Numbered from the stretch's first letter, positions 1-5,011 are shown. The stretch: DNA of 5,504 bases from CAZWKX01 sp964633975 (GCA_964633975.1 CAZWKX010000065.1:1-5504); one strand, 5' to 3'. Translations and numbers: made by a program. Notes: generated by a model from the letters alone, not told the origin.

Positions 1-172
1 GGGGGGCGACCTCGGCGGCCTCGGGCCCCCCTCGGAGAGTTCGTCAGGGTGGCTTCTCGCTGCGACTCAACCACGGGTGAAGCGGAGCATTGACCACCCG
101 CGGCGCCGGGTTTCGCTGGGTGCCGGACTCAAGAAGGCGGACCCCCGGCAAGCTTGGCGGTTCGGCGCCCGC
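1..172. other. left-edge stretch with no supported gene
   Basis: All three forward frames hit stops before 176, and no frame gives a recognisable protein end. The stretch may contain the 3' end of an upstream gene (frame 1 is open to the TGA at 91-93), but nothing confirms it. A 6-bp inverted repeat, TGCCGG at 121-126 and CCGGCA at 145-150, is present and may be chance in such GC-rich DNA. Confidence 0.4.
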
Positions 173-178
173 TAGCGT
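173..178 (+). promoter_or_regulatory. candidate -10 box (TAGCGT) for the small membrane-protein pair
   Basis: TAGCGT fits the actinobacterial TANNNT pattern. A start about 7 nt further on (near 186) would give a short leader that still includes the AAGGAGG ribosome binding site at 191-197. No good -35 hexamer lies 16-18 bp upstream (the nearest, TTGGCG at 154, is only 13 bp away), so the call rests on position and the -10 alone. Confidence 0.35.
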
Positions 179-208
179 GGGCTGGGTAGCAAGGAGGTCC
201 TAGTGCTG

Positions 209-379
209 ATGAATCTGTTCCTCGCATCTGGCACCGTAACGGTGACCATTGTCATCGGTGTGGTCCTCATCATCGTCGGGGCCATATACATGTACCGGCG
301 CAAGATGCTCCTGGGAGCGGTGCTCCTCATCGTCGGGATCCTCCTCGGCGGGCTCAACATTTTTGGAGTGTTCGACTAG
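209..379 (+). CDS. 56-aa two-helix small membrane protein, function unknown
   Basis: This is a tiny hydrophobic protein. Residues 9-29 form a first transmembrane helix rich in V, I and T. A short positive turn (YRRK, residues 29-32) follows, then a second helix at 33-52 and the end NIFGVFD. By the positive-inside rule the RRK turn faces the cytoplasm. A strong AAGGAGG site (191-197) precedes it. The spacing is 11 nt to this ATG and 5 nt to an in-frame GTG at 203, so the true start may be GTG 203, adding two residues (58 aa). The gene lies 18 nt before the next small membrane gene, so the two are probably one transcript. I do not recognise a family. Hairpin proteins of this size include holin-like and regulatory membrane peptides, but nothing here points to either. 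That it is a real gene is supported by the RBS, the clean two-helix layout and the paired neighbour. Confidence 0.7.
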   Translation: MNLFLASGTVTVTIVIGVVLIIVGAIYMYRRKMLLGAVLLIVGILLGGLNIFGVFD

Positions 380-397
380 GTACTGAATGGAGATCTC

Positions 398-562
398 ATG
401 AAGTTCAAACTGGGGAAGCCCAAGTTCTGGCAACAGGCCCTGGCGGTAGTCCTGGTCTACTGGGCCCTGATGCTGTTCGGGGTCTTCGACTTTGACAGTG
501 CGGACGAGATCCTCGCGGTGGGCGCCATCATCACCGCCGCCCTGATCCTGTTCGACAAGTAG
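398..562 (+). CDS. 54-aa small membrane protein, function unknown
   Basis: The protein starts with a lysine-rich amphipathic stretch (MKFKLGKPKF), then a first hydrophobic helix at about residues 13-29 and an acidic linker (DFDSADE, 31-37). A second helix follows at about 38-51, and it ends FDK. The positive N-terminus suggests that end is cytoplasmic, with the acidic loop outside. GGAG at 389-392 sits 5 nt before the ATG, so the start is well supported. It follows the 56-aa gene by 18 nt and shares with it the pentapeptide FGVFD (residues 27-31 here, the C-terminus there). A stem-loop starting on its stop codon closes the pair. No family is recognised, and a complex or membrane-stress role with its neighbour is only a guess. 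The length is too short for an enzyme or a typical transporter. Confidence 0.7.
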   Translation: MKFKLGKPKFWQQALAVVLVYWALMLFGVFDFDSADEILAVGAIITAALILFDK

Positions 563-580
563 GAGCCCTTCGGGGCTCCT
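561..580 (+). terminator. UUCG-loop stem closing the small-protein pair
   Basis: AGGAGCCC (561-568), TTCG (569-572) and GGGCTCCT (573-580) form a perfect 8-bp stem with the very stable UUCG tetraloop. The stem begins within the TAG stop (560-562) of the 54-aa gene. No T-tract follows, which is common for GC-rich actinobacterial terminators. It could equally act as a 3' mRNA-stabilising hairpin. A weaker 5-bp stem, GCGGG (588-592) with CCCGC (602-606), follows. Confidence 0.65.
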
Positions 581-626
581 GACCACAGCGGGCGAGTTCA
601 ACCCGCCAACCATCTCATGTGACATA

Positions 627-632
627 TTGACA
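627..632 (+). promoter_or_regulatory. candidate -35 box (TTGACA) upstream of the 104-aa gene
   Basis: This is a perfect TTGACA hexamer in the gap after the terminator. The -10 region 17-19 bp later (GTGATCCT, 650-657) is weak. Its position, about 70 bp before the ATG at 705 and just past a terminator, fits the promoter of the next transcription unit. A separate TANNNT match, TACCAT at 688-693, could instead give a leader of only a few bases. Confidence 0.4.
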
Positions 633-704
633 CCGCGCCCCAGGCGAGGGTGATCCTACCCGGAGCGGGGGCAGCGGATATCTCAGCTACCATGAGTTGT
701 CAAC

Positions 705-1019
705 ATGGGTGTGTTTCACCGTCGAGTCATAGCGTCTTTTCTGATGCTTCTCGATGGCGCAGCCTGGGGGTGGGCGGTCTTCCATACCTCCAGGGTGGTG
801 CGGGAGTCCGATTACGTTTTCTCCTCGGTGTGGGGCGCGACGGTCGCCTGGGTTATCCTGGGCGTGTCGACGCTGTTTGCTGCTTGGTGGTTCGTGGATC
901 TTTGGTCGTTTGAGCGGGGGCGCCGACGTTGGGTGCTGGTCGCGTATGTGGCTGCTTGTGTGGTCGTGTGGTCATCGGCGTTTGCTCTGTTGTTGATGAC
1001 AGTCGTCGGGGTGGAGTGA
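705..1019 (+). CDS. 104-aa three-helix membrane protein, function unknown
   Basis: This is a small integral membrane protein. Predicted helices are at about residues 8-27, 41-66 and 76-99, with a basic loop (ERGRRRW, 70-76) between helices 2 and 3 that should face the cytoplasm. It is rich in Trp, Val and Ala, with no catalytic motif. ATG 705 is the first start after an in-frame TGA at 693-695. No clear Shine-Dalgarno site precedes it, so the mRNA may be nearly leaderless, or the GTG at 711 may be used. Coding DNA here is rich in G and T (GTG, GTT, CTG, TGG codons), like the following envelope genes and unlike the flanks. The frame stays open for another 290 bases past the TGA. No family is recognised. 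The context suggests an accessory membrane partner of the secreted proteins downstream. Confidence 0.65.
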   Translation: MGVFHRRVIASFLMLLDGAAWGWAVFHTSRVVRESDYVFSSVWGATVAWVILGVSTLFAAWWFVDLWSFERGRRRWVLVAYVAACVVVWSSAFALLLMTVVGVE

Positions 1020-1326
1020 CTGGCCGAGCGGTTCCGTCTGGGGGGTTTCAGTGACGCTCGCCGACGGGGGAGCGGCTTCACCCGGTGCTGCGTGGTGGCC
1101 GCTGCTGCCTGTACTGCGCTTCCGGCTGTGCCCAGGGTCGATGTGGCTTCAGACCGTTCTGTTCTCACATCACAGGATCCAGGTCGGGCTGGGAAATCCT
1201 GTGGATGGCGTGTGGGCCGAGTGGTATGGTTGGTGTGCTCGGCGCAGCGTTTCCCACGTGACGTGTCTGGGAGCCGGCTGGGGATGAGGGTGGGAGTTGT
1301 CCAGAGGTGAGACCGCGAGGACGGGT
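1020..1326. other. 307-base gap without a convincing gene
   Basis: Two plus-strand frames are open here. One (GTG 1051 to TGA 1287, 78 codons) lacks a clear RBS. The other continues the 104-aa gene's frame after its TGA and stays open to 1310, with GTG 1092 as its first usual start. Neither gives a recognisable protein, so I leave both out. A possible -10 box (TATGGT, 1225-1230) and a CACGTG palindrome (1255-1260) could belong to the promoter of the secreted-protein operon at 1327. Confidence 0.4.
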
Positions 1327-1680
1327 GTGAAGTTCATCTCATCGGGCCTGTTCGTTGTGGGGTTGCTGCTCGTTTTCTGGATTGGGTGGAGTGTCGCACC
1401 CGCATTTGCGTATGTACTTGACGCGGGGTGCAACTGCCCCCTCTACAAAGACTGGAATCTTCACGTCCCCCACTATGTCGACGGCGAGGAGTGGGTCTTG
1501 GTCGCCAGTGCTTTTGCCGACCCGACATCGAACTGGCAGGAGATCGAGACGGATATTTGGAGGGAAGCTGACCCGTGGCACGGCGTAGAGGTGCGTCAGT
1601 ACCTCTACAACTTGATGACCTATTACAGCTGGGAAACGTATGTGTCGGTGGACAACGTGAGGGTGAGGTCTCTGCCATGA
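1327..1680 (+). CDS. 117-aa secreted protein with signal peptide, function unknown
   Basis: The protein begins with a textbook Sec signal peptide: MKFISSG, a hydrophobic core at about residues 8-22, and an APAFA cleavage site that would cut after residue 28. The mature part is about 89 aa, rich in Trp and Tyr (HYVDGEEW, NWQEIET, DPWHGVEV, YYSWETY). It has a CNC pair just after the cleavage site (C35, C37) and no lipobox. I chose GTG 1327 because GAGG at 1317-1320 lies 6 nt upstream and the signal peptide then starts normally. A TTG at 1297 would add ten residues and has no properly spaced RBS. The stop overlaps the ATG of the next gene (ATGA, 1677-1680), so the two are translationally coupled. 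No family is recognised. It is probably an extracytoplasmic partner of the 418-aa protein. Confidence 0.72.
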   Translation: MKFISSGLFVVGLLLVFWIGWSVAPAFAYVLDAGCNCPLYKDWNLHVPHYVDGEEWVLVASAFADPTSNWQEIETDIWREADPWHGVEVRQYLYNLMTYYSWETYVSVDNVRVRSLP

Positions 1681-2933
1681 CGACGAGCTGGCGGCAGGTG
1701 GTCAGGGTGGCGGTCGTTGTGTTTGGGTTGCTGTGCGCCGGTGCCTTGGGCTATGTGGCTCAGATTCTGTCTGGCTCGGACGGCACGTCGGAGGCGTTGG
1801 AGCAGCCACTGACCACGAGTCCTGCGCTGGGGGGTACGGATGTGACGGGGCCAGCCCCGTTGGAGCAGCCGCCGAACCTGAGTTTTGCGCTGGGGGGCAC
1901 GGATGTGATTGTGCTGGGGTCATCGGTGGAGGCTGCCGGCGAGTGGGACAACAACGGGACGCTGTCGCTGCAGTGGGATGTGGTGGTTGAGGCTCAGCTG
2001 ATGCGGGCTGAGGTCCTGCAGTCGGCGGCCATTTATGGCCGGGGTTGGGAAGAGGATATGCCTCCGCTCGAGGCGGGCACCACGGTCACGATTTTGGAGG
2101 GGATCGGGGTTGCTGGTTGGTACCGGGAGTCCGCCCTGGCCGAACTGGGCCCGGATTGTCGTTTTGTGATCGGGTTGACCTACTGGAGCCCGGAGGTGTT
2201 CCCAGACAAACCATCACCGTGGACTTTGAGCTTCGCTGCCGAGGTTCGCGGGAGTTCGCTCAGGTTTGTCGGTGCTAATGCGGATAGGAGGACGGCTGAT
2301 CTGGCCGCGGTCAAGGAACAGGGCCAGGCCTACGCGTCGATGAGCGACCAGGCGCTGGTGGTTGCCTGGGCCGAGGAGATCGCGGGGAACCGCCCCAGGG
2401 GTGAGACCGGCCCCATCCAGGCTGCCTACGAGGCGACCATTACTTCTCCTCCGTCGGCGCTGGAGAGGTGGGAAGCTCTGCCCGCCGACCATCGAATGCT
2501 GGATCCCGAGGACACGCCGCCCGAAGTGTTCGCCACGCTTCGTGAAGTGCCCGTGTTCGTCATCGTCGATCCCGAGGCGCAACGCGACGACAGGTATCTT
2601 CGGATCCTCACCGAGACCGGTGTTGCCCATGTTGCTCTGCTGTCAGCCGGCACTCACCCTGCGGCTACGTTCACGCTTCCTGGGGACGCATGGGAGATCT
2701 GGATCGCCGACAACGCCGCCGGCGAAGGCGCCTGGCAGATAGCCACCGTCTCCCCGGACGTGATCAGCACAAGCGACGGTGTAGAGATCCGCATTTCCGG
2801 CGCCATGGTGGAGGCCGGGGTGCAGGTGAACGAACCGACGGGTGACCCTCTCGATGTGGCAAGAGGGGTGAGCTCGGAAGAACTACAAGACACCATCCAG
2901 TCCTGGGTACAGGCCGAGACCTCCGGCACCTGA
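1677..2933 (+). CDS. 418-aa membrane-anchored or secreted protein, function unknown
   Basis: N-terminal residues 9-31 form a hydrophobic helix (signal anchor or signal peptide). It is not a lipoprotein, since the residues before Cys20 are GLL rather than a lipobox. A low-complexity linker with a 21-residue tandem repeat (41-61 and 62-82, core ALGGTDV) leads to a beta-rich segment (about 76-200), an Ala/Glu-rich helical stretch (about 205-260), and a second beta-rich part (about 290-376). The tail is acidic. No catalytic motif or known family is apparent. ATG 1677 is chosen because it overlaps the preceding stop in ATGA, has GAGG at 1665-1668 (8-nt spacing), and puts the hydrophobic helix at the N-terminus. 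The frame could extend upstream to 1575 but that would bury the helix. Base composition changes near residue 200: G far exceeds C before, but not after. Probably an extracytoplasmic protein working with its 117-aa neighbour. Confidence 0.8.
   Translation: MTTSWRQVVRVAVVVFGLLCAGALGYVAQILSGSDGTSEALEQPLTTSPALGGTDVTGPAPLEQPPNLSFALGGTDVIVLGSSVEAAGEWDNNGTLSLQWDVVVEAQLMRAEVLQSAAIYGRGWEEDMPPLEAGTTVTILEGIGVAGWYRESALAELGPDCRFVIGLTYWSPEVFPDKPSPWTLSFAAEVRGSSLRFVGANADRRTADLAAVKEQGQAYASMSDQALVVAWAEEIAGNRPRGETGPIQAAYEATITSPPSALERWEALPADHRMLDPEDTPPEVFATLREVPVFVIVDPEAQRDDRYLRILTETGVAHVALLSAGTHPAATFTLPGDAWEIWIADNAAGEGAWQIATVSPDVISTSDGVEIRISGAMVEAGVQVNEPTGDPLDVARGVSSEELQDTIQSWVQAETSGT
1797..1922 (+). repeat. 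63-bp in-frame tandem duplication
   Basis: Units at 1797-1859 and 1860-1922 both begin TTGGAGCAGCC and share GCGCTGGGGGG(T/C)ACGGATGTGA. The period is 63 bp (21 codons), so the reading frame is kept. The encoded units match at about 12 of 21 residues, best at LEQP and ALGGTDV. They form the linker between the membrane anchor and the folded part of the 418-aa protein. Confidence 0.8.
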
Positions 2934-3007
2934 GCGACACTCTCGACGCGACAGAGACGCAATGGCTCCGCTGCCCGGGCGGCCACGGTGCTCAACTAGA
3001 TGCAGCC

Positions 3008-3033
3008 GGAGACGGCTCAGCTCTCGCGTCTCC
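3008..3033. terminator. candidate terminator after the secreted-protein operon
   Basis: GGAGACG (3008-3014) and CGTCTCC (3027-3033) form a perfect 7-bp stem with a 12-nt loop, 75 nt past the TGA of the 418-aa gene. No T-tract follows. As a symmetric stem between convergent genes it could stop transcripts from either side. Confidence 0.45.
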
Positions 3034-3162
3034 TGATCGCCAGGCGGGAATAGCCGGATGCCTGGACCGGGGCCCGATGGGGCGGCTTGGCCAACACACG
3101 AGTATCGATCAGGTCCGTCCCGACGATGGGTGATGCCAGAGCTTCGGCCTGCTTCGCGTCAT

Positions 3163-3312
3163 TCAGGGAGAGGAGGCCGCCGAACGCAGCGAGGTGGCCC
3201 GGAGGGACGCGCTCCTCACACCGAGACAGGCACCCCCAGCCCTGCGGGCTTCGGTACTCCCCCCTGGAGGCGGTAGAGCGGGGGTGGTGGCCTTGAGTGA
3301 CGCTGGCCCAGG
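3163..3312 (+). repeat. structured intergenic repeat, copy A
   Basis: This is the degenerate copy of an element seen again at about 4845-5001 in the same orientation. Two blocks are almost unchanged: 3238-3266 (28 of 29 bases, including the AGCCC-TGC-GGGCT hairpin) and 3293-3312 (20 of 20 bases, TTGAGTGACGCTGGCCCAGG). Their spacing differs by one base between copies. The 5' part (CGAACGCAGCGAGG against CGAGTGAAGCGAGG) is recognisably related, but here it has lost the outer hairpins that copy B keeps. It carries no gene and sits between the ends of two convergent genes. Confidence 0.75.
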
Positions 3313-3323
3313 GGAGTGAGAGC

Positions 3324-3848
3324 TCATTCGGGCAGTTGTTTTGATTGCCTTGTTGCCGCCCAGTCGGCGAATCGCTCCCGGAAGTCCGTATTCACCGCTC
3401 TGGTTGCGAATGAGAAGTTGAGTGTTCCTTCGAGGGCTGTGATTCTCAGGTAGGAGAGTGGCGGCTGGAGCCGGCTGCCAGAGGTCTGCTTCAACACTCT
3501 TAGGGTTACCCGCCGAAGAGGTCCCTCCAAGCGGCTACGTGACATCAACCGGTGCAAGCCCAGGGGATAGATCACCTGTAGCCCGCGGCTTGTGCCGACA
3601 AGGATTGCCCGGTTCTGTACGACGTTGGAGAGGACCAGCAGGGCGATGGCGACGACGAAGATAGTTCCACAAGCGGTGAGGAGCGACCGCTGTACCACCG
3701 CGGGGATTCCGAAGGATGATTCAGATCCGATTAGAGCCCCGGTCGCTCCAACCCATAGGAAGAGGCAACCAGCGAGGAAGCCGGCAATCAGGGGCACGCT
3801 CAGCCTGTGACGCTGCATCTGGATGATCGGTACCCGCCCCGGCTTCAT
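3324..3848 (-). CDS. 174-aa membrane protein with possible C-terminal PH-like domain
   Basis: After a basic N-terminus (residues 1-16), two hydrophobic helices lie at about 17-41 and 54-77. A cytoplasmic-type domain follows (80-174) with the rhythm of beta strands: ILVGTSRGLQVIYPLG, RRVTLRVL, SYLRITALEGTLNFSF. It ends in an amphipathic helix (about 152-167). Two helices followed by a strand-rich domain and a final helix resemble small bacterial PH-domain membrane proteins (YdbS-type). This is inferred from the pattern alone, without a match to a known sequence. ATG 3848 is preceded by a TANNNT box ending 7 nt upstream and has no good Shine-Dalgarno site, suggesting a leaderless mRNA. The next ATG, residue 11, has no RBS either. 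The gene is transcribed divergently from the 211-aa gene and convergently with the secreted-protein operon. Its role is unknown. Confidence 0.75.
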   Translation of the reverse strand: MKPGRVPIIQMQRHRLSVPLIAGFLAGCLFLWVGATGALIGSESSFGIPAVVQRSLLTACGTIFVVAIALLVLSNVVQNRAILVGTSRGLQVIYPLGLHRLMSRSRLEGPLRRVTLRVLKQTSGSRLQPPLSYLRITALEGTLNFSFATRAVNTDFRERFADWAATRQSKQLPE

Positions 3849-3855
3849 GCCGGCG

Positions 3856-3861
3856 AACCTA
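3856..3861 (-). promoter_or_regulatory. -10 box (TAGGTT) for a leaderless start at 3848
   Basis: On the minus strand TAGGTT (TANNNT) ends 7 nt before the ATG, so the normal +1 falls on the A of the start codon. No convincing -35 is seen. A short palindrome, CGCGA-A-TCGCG (3895-3905), lies about 35 bp further upstream and could bind a regulator. Confidence 0.5.
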
Positions 3862-3976
3862 GCATCCGCTCACAGGCCCTCTATTGCCAGCAACCGCGAA
3901 TCGCGAACCCGTCGATTCATCGGTCGCCCATCAGACGCCCCGGCGGCCGCTTGTCGTACCAATGGCACAGGGGGAG

Positions 3977-4002
3977 GGGGTGTACTTGGCAAGTAGCACC
4001 CC
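3977..4002. other. strong 11-bp hairpin in the divergent intergenic region
   Basis: GGGGTGTACTT (3977-3987) pairs with AAGTAGCACCCC (3991-4002) through 11 base pairs, with one bulged G (3996) and a GGC loop (3988-3990). It lies about 130 bp from the minus-strand start and 112 bp before GTG 4114. No gene runs into it from either side, so it is not an ordinary terminator. It may be part of a small RNA, a leader of a longer transcript, or a protein-binding site. Confidence 0.6.
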
Positions 4003-4101
4003 AGGGGAGCGTGGCCTCATCGGCTGGGGCAGTCTCGGTGGTGGCAACATCTCATGTGCGATTCGGGATCGGCCGAGCTGTGCGCTGATGGCTGCTGCCT
4101 A

Positions 4102-4107
4102 TATGCT
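4102..4107 (+). promoter_or_regulatory. -10 box (TATGCT) for a leaderless start at 4114
   Basis: TATGCT is a full TANNNT match close to TATAAT. Six bases (4108-4113) separate it from GTG 4114, so transcription would begin at or within a base of the start codon. This decides the start: an in-frame GTG at 4054 would lie upstream of the promoter. No clear -35 hexamer is visible. Confidence 0.5.
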
Positions 4108-4113
4108 CGGGTA

Positions 4114-4749
4114 GTGCCTCGTCTGTCGAACGATCAGAAGGGGGGTCTAGGGGTTGCCCTTAACGAAGCCGCTTTCGTCGACGTACAAGTCGCCGTCGAT
4201 GGGTCTAGGGCTGATGTGAAGCTTGCGGTGTTGAGCTGGGACCCAACTACGGACGAGCCGGCGTACCCGACCGTAGAACTCTCTCTGACGCCAATCGGTC
4301 GAGTAGTGGCGGCGCTGCGAGCCTCGGCATGGAACGACATTGACGCGACCGCAGAACCGATCGATCTGGAGACCCTCAGCGAAGTGGTTCGCAGTTTCGG
4401 GCCAACTCAGCTATATGGGTGGGACTACATCGATGCTGATACCAAGAACTGGGGCTTCTGGGAAGCGCACCCCAGCCTCGACAAAGAGTTCTCGGAGACC
4501 GGACGTACTCACTACATCCACCTCTTCAAAGAATCACACCTACCCGACCGAATCCTTGACCTCCGAATATGGTTCGATGAGCTCTTGACACTCGACCGTC
4601 ATGGCAGGCCCATCGATCTTGATGAGTTCATCCGCCGGGGGGTTGCCTGGTGGGACGCCCTGTACGCAGGTGACTCTCGAACGTCAGCAGCCGGGATCAT
4701 TCCCCTTACACCTGGCACAGGGGCCAACAATGGCGGCCACAATCTCTAG
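4114..4749 (+). CDS. 211-aa soluble protein, function unknown
   Basis: There is no signal peptide or membrane helix, so it is probably cytoplasmic. The N-terminal part (about 10-72) looks like alternating strands and a helix (VDVQVAVDG, VKLAVLSW, TVELSLTP, GRVVAALRAS). The C-terminal part (about 84-190) is rich in aromatic and acidic residues: FGPTQLYGWDYID, NWGFWEAHPSLD, THYIHLF, LDLRIWFDELL, EFIRRGVAWWDALYAGD. The dense W/Y/D pattern suggests a folded, selected domain, but I cannot name the family and see no catalytic motif. The tail (about 198-211) is Gly/Asn-rich and probably disordered. GTG 4114 is preferred over GTG 4054 because a TATGCT box sits 6 nt upstream, which implies leaderless translation. 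There is no Shine-Dalgarno site at either start. It is divergent from the 174-aa membrane protein gene, and repeat copy B follows its 3' end. Confidence 0.75.
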   Translation: MPRLSNDQKGGLGVALNEAAFVDVQVAVDGSRADVKLAVLSWDPTTDEPAYPTVELSLTPIGRVVAALRASAWNDIDATAEPIDLETLSEVVRSFGPTQLYGWDYIDADTKNWGFWEAHPSLDKEFSETGRTHYIHLFKESHLPDRILDLRIWFDELLTLDRHGRPIDLDEFIRRGVAWWDALYAGDSRTSAAGIIPLTPGTGANNGGHNL

Positions 4750-4836
4750 TCCCAGGCGGCCGTGGCACCGCAAGGGGTGTGCTTAGTAGGCGGCTGCCAG
4801 GCGAGGGCTACCTCACAGGAGTGGCCCACAAACGCT

Positions 4837-5001
4837 CCTCCCCCTCAGGGGGAGGTGGACGCCGAGTGAAGCGAGGCAGACGGAGGGGGTGCGTTTCCCA
4901 CGGTGGGACAAGCACCCCCCTCCCCTCAGCCCTGCGGGCTTCGGGACTCCCCCCTGAGGGAGGAGAATGGGAATGGTGACATTGAGTGACGCTGGCCCAG
5001 G
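4837..5001 (+). repeat. structured intergenic repeat, copy B with three hairpins
   Basis: This copy folds well. Hairpin 1 is CCTCCCCC-TCA-GGGGGAGG (4837-4855), a perfect 8-bp stem. Hairpin 2 pairs GGAGGGGGTGC (4882-4892) with GCACCCCCCTCC (4912-4923), with one bulged C. Hairpin 3 is AGCCC-TGC-GGGCT (4928-4940). In an alternative fold, 4835-4852 pairs with 4950-4965 over about 16 bp, enclosing the whole unit. Blocks 4928-4956 and 4982-5001 match copy A (3238-3266 and 3293-3312) almost base for base, at a distance of 1690 bp. It encodes nothing and lies after the 211-aa gene, like a REP- or MITE-type intergenic element, and it may also serve as that gene's terminator. Confidence 0.75.
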
Positions 5002-5011
5002 CCAGGGTCAC
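4986..5011. promoter_or_regulatory. 26-bp near-palindrome at the end of repeat copy B
   Basis: GTGAC (4986-4990) and CTGGCC (4992-4997) are mirrored by GGCCAG (5000-5005) and GTCAC (5007-5011), with a G-G mismatch and a CA centre. This gives 22 of 26 symmetric bases. Copy A has the left half but not the right half. Such dyad symmetry suits a dimeric DNA-binding protein, or a hairpin in RNA. It lies about 150-210 bp before the exporter gene. Confidence 0.4.

Larger units (their letters stand above)
2934..3323. other. convergent intergenic region between the 418-aa and 174-aa genes
   Basis: No plus-strand gene is supported. The region holds a candidate bidirectional terminator (3008-3033) and copy A of a structured repeat (about 3163-3312), which ends about 10 bases from the stop of the minus-strand gene. 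A minus-strand frame ending at the stop complementary to 3017-3019 is open back past 3200 and is GC-rich at third positions, but it has no start or RBS and its upstream half is the repeat. I treat it as noncoding or a decayed remnant. Confidence 0.5.

Noticed and set aside
128..155. CTCAAG followed by a GGCAAGC block, resembling a sigma-28 (FliA-type) promoter
   Set aside because: The second block does not match GCCGATA, and there are no motility genes in the window.
588..606. T-arm-like sequence (GTTCAA between GCGGG and CCCGC)
   Set aside because: The loop is 9 nt rather than 7, and there is no acceptor or anticodon arm upstream, so it is not a tRNA.
200..625. Long minus-strand open frame opposite the two small membrane genes
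   Set aside because: Its product is very rich in D, E, H and Q, as expected from the complement of hydrophobic coding DNA. It has no RBS and runs through the terminator hairpin.
1734..1739. Cys20 of the 418-aa protein as a lipoprotein attachment site
   Set aside because: The residues before it (G-L-L) do not fit the lipobox, which needs a small residue directly before the Cys.
2214..2630. Minus-strand open frame inside the 418-aa gene
   Set aside because: It is antisense to a well-supported gene, with no RBS or recognisable protein. Open complementary frames are expected at this GC content.
611..4058. 11-mer CATCTCATGTG present at 611-621 and 4048-4058, both upstream of genes
   Set aside because: A few shared 11-mers are expected by chance in 5.5 kb searched against itself, and the flanking bases do not match.
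3807..4114. Two plus-strand open frames across the divergent intergenic region
   Set aside because: They have no RBS, a composition lacking domain-like character, and overlap with promoter elements and the start of the minus-strand gene.
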